This document shows, one piece after another, positions 1-6,281 of a stretch of 9,679 bases of DNA; within the stretch, counting starts at the first letter, position 1; each line of letters starts with the position of its first letter. The stretch spans positions 1 to 9,679 of the forward strand of contig DASPKO010000300.1 of assembly GCA_035628055.1 (NCBI GenBank), read 5' to 3'. The notes beneath the pieces were generated by a model that worked only from the letters and a program-made list of their open reading frames with translations, ran no database searches and had not been told where the DNA came from. Position numbers and translations under genes: made by a program. This stretch comes from DASPKO01 sp035628055 (GTDB lineage: Bacteria > Planctomycetota > Phycisphaerae > Phycisphaerales > UBA1924).

Positions 1-99
1 GGGGCCGTCGCCCTCATGGCCCTGATGCTCTGGGGCGTGGACTGGGTCTTCGCGACCACCTTCCGCGCCATCGGCATCCTCACCGCCGGCCGCCAGTAG
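1..99 (+). CDS. secE: SecE, preprotein translocase subunit (C-terminal fragment)
   Basis: The first 32 codons of the window are open in frame 1 and end in TAG at 97-99. They encode one hydrophobic segment (AVALMALMLWGVDWVFATTF) followed by a short polar tail. SecE is the small essential subunit of the SecYEG protein-conducting channel in the inner membrane; its conserved last transmembrane helix usually carries an Asp in the position seen here (WGVDWVF). The call rests mainly on context: nusG begins 47 bp downstream on the same strand, and secE-nusG is one of the most conserved gene pairs in bacteria. The N-terminal part lies outside the window, so full length and number of helices cannot be judged. 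Any small membrane protein would look similar over so few residues. Confidence 0.72.
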   Translation, partial: GAVALMALMLWGVDWVFATTFRAIGILTAGRQ

Positions 100-146
100 C
101 CGCGCGCCGCTCCCCTGTCCGGCCCCCGGGCCGCATCGGAACGCTC

Positions 147-809
147 ATGCCCGAGAACGACCAGATCAAGACCACGGCCCCGGACACCTCGCTCGACGGG
201 AGGCCAAACGTGCGCGTCGATGTCATCGATGCCGATGAGCCCATGCGCCGCAACGGCATGGACTGGTTCGTGCTCCGCGTCGCCTCCAACAAGGAGTCCA
301 GCGTCCGCGAGACGCTCCTGCGCAAGGTCCAGATCGAGGGCATGCAGCACCTCGTCGGGCGGATCCTCGTCCCCACCGAGAAGACCAAGACCATCAAGGG
401 CGGCAAGCAGCGCATCGTCGAGAGCAAGCTCTACCCCGGGTACGTCTTCGTCGAGATGCGCCTCGAGCCCGACGGCCGCATCCCCCAGGACGTCTTCTTC
501 CTCATCAAGGAGACCACCGGCGTGGGCGACTTCGTGGGCACCGCGGGCCGCCCCACGCCCATGAAGGAGCACGAGATCGAGAAGATGCTCCTCGACTCGA
601 AGAAGCCCGAGGACCAGCCCACCATCAAGCTGGTCTTCTCCAAGGGCGAGAACGTGCGCATCAAGGAAGGCCCCTTCGAGGGTTACGAGGGAACCGTGGA
701 CGAGCTCTTCCCGGACAAGGGGCTCGTCCGCGTGCTCGTCACCATCTTCGGACGCCAGGCGCCCATCGAGCTCGAAGAGTGGCAGCTCGGCAAGGCCGAC
801 GAGCGCTAG
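147..809 (+). CDS. nusG: Transcription termination/antitermination factor NusG
   Basis: A 220-residue NusG. NusG binds the RNA polymerase clamp through its NGN domain, reduces pausing, and uses its KOW domain to contact Rho or ribosomal protein S10. The NGN domain runs from about residue 39 (MDWFVLRVASNKE) to about 155 and includes the family segment LYPGYVFVEM (95-104) and an ETTGVGDFVG stretch (122-131). The KOW domain is at about 164-215, with FSKGENVRIKEGPFEGYEG and VLVTIFGRQAPIELE. Compared with the E. coli protein (about 181 residues) there is a charged, probably disordered N-terminal extension of some 37 residues. In-frame Met33 and Met38 are alternative starts that would remove it. 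The ATG at 147 has only a weak purine stretch upstream, so the start is not certain. It follows secE closely and is probably cotranscribed; the next gene is convergent, so nusG appears to end its operon. Confidence 0.96.
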   Translation: MPENDQIKTTAPDTSLDGRPNVRVDVIDADEPMRRNGMDWFVLRVASNKESSVRETLLRKVQIEGMQHLVGRILVPTEKTKTIKGGKQRIVESKLYPGYVFVEMRLEPDGRIPQDVFFLIKETTGVGDFVGTAGRPTPMKEHEIEKMLLDSKKPEDQPTIKLVFSKGENVRIKEGPFEGYEGTVDELFPDKGLVRVLVTIFGRQAPIELEEWQLGKADER

Positions 810-852
810 GCGGGCGCTCGCCGCCGGCCCCGCGTCCCCGCCAGGGCCCCGT

Positions 853-1737
853 TCACTCTGCCGCGGCGCGCCGCCGCTGCTGATCATCCCACCCAAGCGG
901 GTCGACCGCCGGCCTGGGGTCCCCGTGCGCTTCCACGCGCCGGGCCACGCGCCGCCAGAGCCTCCGCGCCGCCGCGCGACCGCGCTCCGGCGGCGCCCCC
1001 GGGTCCAGGGCGCGGGCGGCCGCCAGCACCGCGGCCAGGCACACGTTGCGGCCCGGCGGGTGGCCCGTGCCGGTCGGCTCGATCACGAGCGAGGCCAGCA
1101 TCCGCTCGAGGGCGTGATCGCGCGCCCGCGTGCGCCGGATCGCGACCGTGTCGAGCTGCACGATCCGTGGGGCCCCCGCTTGCCCGCCCTCCAGCACCAG
1201 GTTGGAAGGCTTGAAGTCACGGTTCCAGCGCCCGGCGACCGCCATCCGGGCCGCGAGCGCGCCCAGCGCCCGTGCCACCCCGAGCCGCCGGGCGCCGCGG
1301 CGCCGGGCCCGCGCGTGCCACGCGAGCACCGTGGGCCCGGGCACGCGCTCCATCACGAGAACTTGCATTGCCGGCCCGCTCCACCTCCGGGTCGCCAGGG
1401 CCAGCGGCCGCGCCGCCGCGAACCCGTGCCCGGCCAGCCAGGCCGCCCCGCGCCACTGCCGGGAGAGCCGGCCCAGCCCGATAATGACCTTCAGCCGATC
1501 AAGAGGGCCGCGCCCCGCCCATCGTTTCACGACGACGTCTCGGGTCCCCGCGCCGAGTCGGACCGGTCCGGCCCACACCCGGGCGCTCTCCTCGGCCTTG
1601 ATGAGCGCAGCGCCCGGGCCGGGCCCCTCCTCCAGCCGCGCCACGGCCGCGCGCCACGCCCCGCGGTCCTCACCGGCGGCGACGCGCACGGACCAGCCGC
1701 CCGGCCCCCCGCGCACACCACCACGCCGCTCACCCAC
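853..1737 (-). CDS. Small kinase-fold protein, Kdo kinase/InaA/RIO-like (putative lipopolysaccharide core kinase)
   Basis: A 294-residue, Arg/Ala-rich protein with the skeleton of a protein-kinase fold. Visible pieces are a beta-3 lysine (VVVKRW, Lys71), a hinge-like stretch after a hydrophobic strand (VLVMERVPG, about 126-134), a catalytic loop NRDFKPSNLVL with Asp174 and Asn179, and a metal-binding strand IVQLDT (Asp196) in place of DFG. The D-x-K-P-S-N pattern and compact size resemble the Kdo kinase (KdkA), WaaP and InaA group, which phosphorylate lipopolysaccharide core sugars, but RIO-type or aminoglycoside-kinase-like relatives cannot be excluded. The GTG start at 1737 lies inside the preceding desulfurase gene, overlapping its stop by 8 nt, which suggests translational coupling. 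The substrate is unknown. The catalytic residues look intact, so it is probably active. Confidence 0.72.
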   Translation of the reverse strand: MGERRGGVRGGPGGWSVRVAAGEDRGAWRAAVARLEEGPGPGAALIKAEESARVWAGPVRLGAGTRDVVVKRWAGRGPLDRLKVIIGLGRLSRQWRGAAWLAGHGFAAARPLALATRRWSGPAMQVLVMERVPGPTVLAWHARARRRGARRLGVARALGALAARMAVAGRWNRDFKPSNLVLEGGQAGAPRIVQLDTVAIRRTRARDHALERMLASLVIEPTGTGHPPGRNVCLAAVLAAARALDPGAPPERGRAAARRLWRRVARRVEAHGDPRPAVDPLGWDDQQRRRAAAE

Positions 1738-2956
1738 GAGCCCCCTCCACGGCGCGCACGACGATCTCCGCGGCGCGCTCGAGTTCTTCCGCTGTGGTGA
1801 ATCGCGAGAGGCTGAATCGAACGGCCCCGGCGACGACCTCGGAGCCGAGCCCCATGGCCGTGAGCACCGGGGAGGGCTCGAGCGACCCGGAACTGCACGC
1901 CGCCCCCGCCGACGCGCACACCCCCTCGGGCCGCTGCTCGCTCAGCATCACCAGCAGGGTTTCCGCCTCGACCCCCGGGAACGAGACGCTCGACGTGTTC
2001 CAGACCCGGCCGCCGGCCGCGCGCGCCCCGGTCAACACGGCGCCGGGCACGCGCTCGCACAGGCGGCTCTCGAAGGCATTGCGCAGCGCCCCGAGTCGGG
2101 CGCGCTCGCACGCGCCCGCCTCGCCCTCCAGCCACGCCCGCGCCGCCCGCGCGGCCACCCCGAGCCCGGCGATCCCCGGCACGTTCTCGGTGCCCCCGTG
2201 GCGGCCGAGCTCCTGGGCCCCGCGCACCAGCGGACGCAGGCGCACCCCCGGGCGAACCCACAGCACGCCCACCCCCTTGGGACCGTGGAGCTTGTGGGCC
2301 GAGAAGGACAGGGCGTCGCACCAGTCCGCCAGGTCACCCGGCACCGGCTCCTTGCCGACCCATTGGGTCGCGTCCGTATGGAACGCCGTGCCAGCGGCCC
2401 GGCACGCCCGCCCCACCTCCCGCACCGGCTGGATCGTCCCGGTCTCGTTGTTGGCCCACTGAACGCTCATCAACGCCGCGGTGCGCGCCGCCTCGAGCGC
2501 CGCGGGCAGCAACAACATCCCCTCCGCGTCGGCCCCTACCCAGCGCACCATCGCGCGATCCTCCGCCTCGCGGCGCCGTGCCAGCTCGCGAACCGCGGCA
2601 TGCTCGACGGTGCTCGTCGCCAGCACGCCCCCCGGCTCCATGAGGCCGTGCAGGGCCACCTGCACCGACTCGGTCCCGCTGCCGGTAAAGACGATTTCGC
2701 CCGGCCGGACGCCCAGCAGGGCCGCAACCTCGCGCCGCGCCAGCTCCACCACCGCGCGGGCCCGCTGGCCGGCCCGGTGGAGGCTCGAGGGGTTGGCCCA
2801 GTGCTCGACGAGGGCGGTGCGAACCGCCTCGACCACCTCGGGCAGGGGTCGGGTGGTCGCGTTGTTGTCCAGGTAGATCACGCGGGGGAGGGTAATGTGG
2901 AACCGCGGGGGGAACGAAGGCGCACCGGGGAAGGTCCCTATAACGGCCACGTTCAA
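1730..2956 (-). CDS. Cysteine desulfurase, NifS/IscS type (group I)
   Basis: A PLP-dependent enzyme that removes sulfur from L-cysteine as a protein-bound persulfide, giving alanine, for Fe-S cluster assembly or tRNA thiolation. Recognisable elements are YLDNNATT (28-35), the cofactor-stacking His119 (TVEHAAV), Asp195 and Gln198 (HTDATQ), the Schiff-base Lys222 in SFSAHKLHGPKG, RHGGTENVPGI (252-262), and the mobile-loop catalytic Cys354 in AACSSGSLEPS. The loop and the following RFSLSRFTT are of the IscS/NifS group rather than SufS. The start is uncertain: the frame opens at a TTG (2956) with a stop just upstream, giving about 25 residues before the usual N-terminus. GTG codons at 2950 and 2881 are alternatives, and the latter matches the family length best. 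No IscU, IscR or nif neighbour is visible. A kinase-like gene overlaps its 3' end, and a tetR gene is divergent. Confidence 0.95.
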   Translation of the reverse strand: MNVAVIGTFPGAPSFPPRFHITLPRVIYLDNNATTRPLPEVVEAVRTALVEHWANPSSLHRAGQRARAVVELARREVAALLGVRPGEIVFTGSGTESVQVALHGLMEPGGVLATSTVEHAAVRELARRREAEDRAMVRWVGADAEGMLLLPAALEAARTAALMSVQWANNETGTIQPVREVGRACRAAGTAFHTDATQWVGKEPVPGDLADWCDALSFSAHKLHGPKGVGVLWVRPGVRLRPLVRGAQELGRHGGTENVPGIAGLGVAARAARAWLEGEAGACERARLGALRNAFESRLCERVPGAVLTGARAAGGRVWNTSSVSFPGVEAETLLVMLSEQRPEGVCASAGAACSSGSLEPSPVLTAMGLGSEVVAGAVRFSLSRFTTAEELERAAEIVVRAVEGARG

Positions 2957-3027
2957 GGACCGTACCGGTGGTTAGTGCGCCGGGTTAAGTATAAACTAAG
3001 TTAGTGCCCCCCGGAGAAGCACCACGC
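2957..3027. promoter_or_regulatory. Divergent promoter/operator region between desulfurase and tetR
   Basis: This short stretch contains the most AT-rich run seen in the window (about 2985-3005). It holds an 11-bp perfect palindrome, ACTAA-G-TTAGT, at 2995-3005, and two direct copies of GTTAGTGC at 2971-2978 and 3000-3007. Thus the half-site TTAGT/ACTAA occurs three times. TATAAA (2990-2995, plus) and TATACT (2993-2988, minus) are possible -10 elements, but no convincing -35 partner is seen for either. TetR regulators commonly bind palindromes in their own divergent promoter region, so autoregulation, perhaps with control of the desulfurase-kinase pair, is plausible. This is inference from position and symmetry. 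Confidence 0.45.
3013..3019 (+). promoter_or_regulatory. Shine-Dalgarno site of tetR
   Basis: GGAGAAG sits 8 nt before ATG 3028. It decides the start of the TetR-family gene against the upstream in-frame GTG at 3004. Confidence 0.7.
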
Positions 3028-3765
3028 ATGAGCCGCATGCCCGCCGCCAAGCGGCGCGAGCAGCTCCTGGATACCGCCGCCAAGCTCTTCGCAACCCAGG
3101 GGTACGCGGGGGCGACGACCTCGCAGATCGCCCGCACCGCCGGGGTGACCGAGCCGATCATCTACCGGCACTTTGCCTCCAAGCGCGAGCTCTTCATCGC
3201 GCTCATCGAGCGCACGGGCGAGGACACCATCAAGCTCTGGGAGCACGAGCTCTCCAGCGCTCCCGAGCCCGCCGAGCGGATCAAGCGGCTGATTCGCGCT
3301 AACCCGATGGTGACGCACAAGAGCGGGAGCGGGAGGGGCGTCTATCGCGTCATCATCCAGGCGATGACCGAGGTCGAGGACCCCTCCATCCTCGAGGCCG
3401 TCACCAAGCACATCTACATGCTTCACGGGTTCCTCAGCGAGGAGATCCGCAAGGGCCAGGAGTCGGGTCAGGTCCCGCAGAAGTTCAGCCCGGAAGTCAC
3501 GGCCTGGGCCCTCATCCATCTCGGGCTCGGGTACGGCACGCTCTCGGCGATGGGCCTCTCGGGCCACGGGATCGACCAGCGCGGCAACCACGTGCAGGAC
3601 CTGATCGGCGAGCTCATGCTCGGCGACCGCTACCGGGCCGCGGCGGCGGCCGCGCCGGCCCCGGCCGCCCCCGACGCTCCCGGCGCCAACGGCGCCGCCC
3701 CCGGGGGTGGCCCCGCGCCGAGTGGTGACCGGGCCCCCGGCGCTCCGGCCTCGCCCCCGTTCTAG
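3028..3765 (+). CDS. TetR/AcrR-family transcriptional regulator
   Basis: A 245-residue one-component repressor. The N-terminal DNA-binding domain is typical: RREQLLDTAAKLFATQGYAG (9-28), then the helix-turn-helix TTSQIARTAGVTEPIIYRHF (30-49) and SKRELFIALI. Residues from about 65 to 200 form the ligand-binding/dimerisation domain, for which the ligand cannot be predicted. The last 42 residues (204-245) are an Ala/Pro/Gly low-complexity tail not normal for the family. ATG 3028 was chosen because GGAGAAG (3013-3019) precedes it by 8 nt; an in-frame GTG at 3004 would overlap the proposed operator, and an ATG at 3037 is less well placed. It is divergent from the cysteine desulfurase. Its TAG stop shares the CTAG at 3762-3765 with the convergent gene. 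Confidence 0.93.
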   Translation: MSRMPAAKRREQLLDTAAKLFATQGYAGATTSQIARTAGVTEPIIYRHFASKRELFIALIERTGEDTIKLWEHELSSAPEPAERIKRLIRANPMVTHKSGSGRGVYRVIIQAMTEVEDPSILEAVTKHIYMLHGFLSEEIRKGQESGQVPQKFSPEVTAWALIHLGLGYGTLSAMGLSGHGIDQRGNHVQDLIGELMLGDRYRAAAAAAPAPAAPDAPGANGAAPGGGPAPSGDRAPGAPASPPF

Positions 3766-4571
3766 CGGTCCTCGCCGCGGAAGTGCCGGCTCATGTCGCG
3801 CATCATGAGCTGCCCCCGGGTGCGCTGCTGGGGGGAGGCGTGCTGCCCCACGTCCTCGCGCATGAACCGGAACATCCTCCCGAACTGCTCGCCGCTGGGA
3901 CCGCGCCCGGACTCGACCGCCCGCTTGTCGCGCTCGGCCTGCTCGCGGGCCTCGGCGAGGCGCTCGGAATCGCTCACGTCGCGGTGCTCCCCCGCGACCG
4001 CCTCCATCATCTTCGAGAACTCGAGGAAGGCGTTATTCAGGTAGTCGGCCCGCTGGTCGCGCGGCACGTCACCGTAGTCCTTGGCGAACTCGTCCCAGAC
4101 GTCGATCGCCAGCCGCGAGGCGTTCTCCATGAGCTGGGCGCGGGCCTTGTCCCGCACCTGGGCGGCGAACCCCGCCAGGAGCGCCGAATCGGCCGACCCC
4201 ATGTTCTTCAGGCGGTCGACCAGGTCACGCAGCAGGTCGAGCCGCTGGCGGATCGGCAGGCGGTTGAAGTCGTCGGTCAGCAGCGCGTAGTTGAAGAGCT
4301 CGTCCATCGGGGCCGTGGCGAAGTCCGGGGGCGGAGCGGGACGCAGCGCGAGGTAGAGCCCGGCCCCGGCGGCGGCGAGCAGCAGCCCCGCCGCGGGCGC
4401 GAGCAGGCGGCGGGAGCGGAGGCGGCGGACCGGGCCCGGCGAACCGCGGGTCGGGAGACCCGCGCCACCCGCCGGGGAATCGCGGGTCGGGAGACCCGCG
4501 CCGCCGGGTGCCGCCGGGTCGTCCAGGATCGAGGAGCGGCCGCCGGTCGAGCTCGCGAGCGTCATGCACAT
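3762..4571 (-). CDS. Membrane-anchored protein of unknown function downstream of a prepilin gene
   Basis: I do not recognise the family. The 269-residue product has a polar N-terminus with two copies of GGAGLPTR (23-30 and 35-42), a basic patch RRLRSRR (49-55), one hydrophobic helix (about 56-76), then a Pro-rich linker and a soluble, mostly helical, charged domain (about 86-269). That domain includes RQRLDLLRDLVDRLKNMGS, a DVWDEFAKDYGDVPRDQR stretch and a Met/Arg/His-rich C-terminus. The basic patch before the helix suggests an N-in, C-out anchor. ATG 4571 is chosen because GGAG (complement of 4578-4581) lies 6 nt upstream; an ATG at 4565 is the alternative. The prepilin gene ends 23 bp upstream, so the two are probably cotranscribed and may act in the same envelope structure. 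The duplicated GGAGLPTR is encoded by two palindromes, described separately. Confidence 0.8.
   Translation of the reverse strand: MCMTLASSTGGRSSILDDPAAPGGAGLPTRDSPAGGAGLPTRGSPGPVRRLRSRRLLAPAAGLLLAAAGAGLYLALRPAPPPDFATAPMDELFNYALLTDDFNRLPIRQRLDLLRDLVDRLKNMGSADSALLAGFAAQVRDKARAQLMENASRLAIDVWDEFAKDYGDVPRDQRADYLNNAFLEFSKMMEAVAGEHRDVSDSERLAEAREQAERDKRAVESGRGPSGEQFGRMFRFMREDVGQHASPQQRTRGQLMMRDMSRHFRGEDR
4441..4502. repeat. Tandem perfect palindromes inside a coding sequence
   Basis: Two copies of a 20-bp perfect inverted repeat lie 36 bp apart at 4445-4464 and 4481-4500. Each has an 8-bp arm CGCGGGTC, a GGGA spacer and the complementary arm GACCCGCG. Including flanks, 26 bp are shared (4441-4466 and 4477-4502) with a single mismatch. 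The period of 36 bp equals 12 codons, so the reading frame is kept and the copies encode the GGAGLPTR repeats of the anchored protein. They resemble dispersed REP-type palindromes that have entered a disordered, tolerant protein segment; whether further copies occur elsewhere in the genome cannot be seen here. Confidence 0.85.
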
Positions 4572-4594
4572 GGTCGGCTCCGTGCCGCGCCGGA

Positions 4595-5317
4595 TCACCC
4601 GGGCGGCGGGTTGAGCCCGCCGAAGCGGAAGATGTCCGCGAGCAACTGCTCCCACAGCGAGTCCCCCTCCTCGGCCAGGTCGGCGGCCCAGTCGGCGCGC
4701 CAGTCCGACAGGAACAGGGCGTTCCGAGGAGGGCCCTGCCGGCGCAGCGGGTGCCAGTCGTCCTGGTCGAGCAGCACCGGCAGGGTGGCGAACTTCGGCT
4801 GCATCAGCGTCATCGTGACGGCCTGCGCCGAGTTGCGGATGAACATCATCTCGGCGCCGAACATGAGGATCCCGGGGAAGTACTCGTAGCTCACGCCGTC
4901 CGTCCGCCACACCGGCTGGTACTGCGTCGCCTCGTCCTTCCCGACCAGGTCCGCGGGGCACCGCCACGGATCGGTCACGATCCAGAAGTCCGTCCCGGGC
5001 TCACGCTCGGGGGGGGCGGCGTCCACGTAGTCGCCGAGCAGGTCCAGCAGGGACGGGTCGTTGGTGTTCTCCTCGCCGTGCAGCGGGCGCACGTTCGGGA
5101 GCACGTCCTTCGAGACCGTCATGTAGTTGGCCATCCCCACGCCGATGCCCTTGAGGTTCGCCAGGCACTTGACGCGCCGCGCGGTGTCGCGGCTGGAGCC
5201 CAGCGCGGGCATCAGAATGCCCAGGAGCACGGTGACGACCGCCACGACGAGCAGGAGCTCGACGAGCGTGAAGCCGACCGGGGCTCGTCCGGGCCGCGAC
5301 GTCGGGGTTCTGGTCAT
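4595..5317 (-). CDS. Type IV prepilin-like protein with N-terminal cleavage/methylation domain (DUF1559-like)
   Basis: A 240-residue protein with a short basic leader (residues 1-15, MTRTPTSRPGRAPVG) and a class III signal: cleavage by a PilD-type prepilin peptidase is expected between Gly15 and Phe16, with Glu20 at mature position 5 and a hydrophobic helix FTLVELLLVVAVVTVLLGIL. Then come ARRVKCLANLKGIGVGM (Cys51) and DPWRCPADL (Cys120), as in the large planctomycete family of pseudopilin-like proteins. Near the end RNALFLSDWRADW (198-210) occupies the place where many relatives have an LF.DGH motif, here with DW instead of DG. The ATG at 5317 has AAAGGA (complement of 5325-5330) 7 nt upstream. 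The role could be a minor pilin, a type II secretion pseudopilin or another envelope filament; the sequence does not decide. It is the first gene of a likely two-gene operon. Confidence 0.92.
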   Translation of the reverse strand: MTRTPTSRPGRAPVGFTLVELLLVVAVVTVLLGILMPALGSSRDTARRVKCLANLKGIGVGMANYMTVSKDVLPNVRPLHGEENTNDPSLLDLLGDYVDAAPPEREPGTDFWIVTDPWRCPADLVGKDEATQYQPVWRTDGVSYEYFPGILMFGAEMMFIRNSAQAVTMTLMQPKFATLPVLLDQDDWHPLRRQGPPRNALFLSDWRADWAADLAEEGDSLWEQLLADIFRFGGLNPPPG

Positions 5318-5519
5318 GGCCGGGTCCTTTGCGTGACGTCGGTCGCCCGGCGCGACCTCGCGCCCGGGGAACGATCTCGGCACAGAGCCTAGGTGATACC
5401 CACCATATCGCGCCGCGCCGCGGGCACAAGCAGTTGCGCCCCGGCACCGCCCCGGCACGGGCCGCTACCCTCGCGGGCCGGCCCGGGCGCCGGATTCGCG
5501 ACCCGGACGGGTCTCCAGC
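5318..5519. promoter_or_regulatory. Divergent promoter region between prepilin and methyltransferase genes
   Basis: This 202-bp gap is the longest in the window and must hold the promoters for both outward genes. On the minus strand, TTGTGC (complement of 5424-5429) and TATGGT (complement of 5402-5407) are separated by 16 bp and form a possible sigma-70-type promoter for the prepilin operon. No clear promoter is seen for the plus-strand methyltransferase. No small gene or RNA structure stands out. Confidence 0.35.
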
Positions 5520-6173
5520 ATGACGACGCGGCCGAAGGCAGACGATGGTCGGGCGGCGGCGGGGAGCGCGGGGCAGCCCCCCCGCGGGGCCCTCACGTTC
5601 TGGCTGGAGTTCTTCCGGGCTCCCACGGTGCTGGGCAACTGCTTCGAGAGTACGGCCCCGCTCGCCCGGGCGATCCTCGAAGGGCTGCCCCTGGAAGAGG
5701 CCGGCGCTGTTGTCGAGCTGGGCGCGGGCACGGGGCCCGTGACCGAGCACCTCCTGCCCAGGCTCGGGGCGGGCGCGCGCTTCCTGGCCGTGGAGCTGAA
5801 CCCGACCCTGGCCGCCGCGTTCCGGGCACGGTTCCCGCGGGTTGCGCTCGCCGAGGCGGACGCCGGCGAGCTCCCCCGCCTCGGCGCCGCCGCGGGCCTG
5901 GAGCCGGGCACGGTCGACGTCATCGTCAGCACCCTGCCCTTCCTGCTCTTCGACGACGCGACCCAGTCCCGCGTGCTGGGAGCCGCCGCGGCGGTGTTGC
6001 GCCCGGGCGGGATCTTCACCACCATCACCAACCGTCCCGCCTGGCTGATGCCCAGCGTGCGGCGCTTCGCCGAGCGGATGGCCCGGCACGTCGGGCCCGT
6101 CGCCCCGGTCCGCCCGGTGTGGCGGGCCATGCCCCCCGCGTACATCTACCGGAGCGTGAAGCCGGCCGACTGA
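5520..6173 (+). CDS. SAM-dependent methyltransferase, PmtA-like (putative phospholipid N-methyltransferase)
   Basis: A 217-residue class I methyltransferase. Motif I is VVELGAGTGPVT (64-75), the acidic end of strand beta-2 is AVELNP (Glu92), followed by an FRARFPRV stretch, an acidic EADAGEL (112-118), motif IV VIVSTLPF (134-141), and VLRPGGIFTTIT (159-170). The pattern of ELGAGTG...VELNP...VSTLPF...GGIFTT, and the ending VWRAMPPAYIYR, resemble the Sinorhizobium/Rhodobacter-type PmtA group. That group makes phosphatidylcholine by three methylations of phosphatidylethanolamine at the inner membrane, and is related to rRNA adenine dimethylases. Close relatives may act on other substrates, so function is inferred. 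Translation probably starts at ATG 5520, though the ribosome-binding site is weak. The first 24 residues look disordered. It is a single-gene unit, divergent from the prepilin operon and convergent with the peptidase gene. Confidence 0.82.
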   Translation: MTTRPKADDGRAAAGSAGQPPRGALTFWLEFFRAPTVLGNCFESTAPLARAILEGLPLEEAGAVVELGAGTGPVTEHLLPRLGAGARFLAVELNPTLAAAFRARFPRVALAEADAGELPRLGAAAGLEPGTVDVIVSTLPFLLFDDATQSRVLGAAAAVLRPGGIFTTITNRPAWLMPSVRRFAERMARHVGPVAPVRPVWRAMPPAYIYRSVKPAD

Positions 6174-6281
6174 CCCGAGACCGCCAGCCGCGGCGCCGGC
6201 GGCCAGAGCGAGAGGGTTTGCGCCTGGAAACAAACGGCCCCGGGTGGTATTCCCCGGGCTGCCATGATGCGCGCCCCCAGT

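Noticed and set aside
1130..3004. Very long open frame on the plus strand opposite the kinase and desulfurase genes
   Set aside because: The translation is Arg/Pro/His-rich without any recognisable motif, and the minus strand encodes two proteins with intact catalytic motifs. Long antisense frames are expected in DNA of this GC content.
4572..4967. Upstream extension of the anchored-protein frame into the prepilin gene
   Set aside because: The added residues are Arg/Gly/Pro-rich and overlap the conserved prepilin C-terminal region. A good ribosome-binding site before ATG 4571 supports the shorter form.
5318..5458. Upstream extension of the prepilin frame
   Set aside because: It would put over 60 residues before the class III signal, which needs a short basic leader. 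ATG 5317 has a proper ribosome-binding site.
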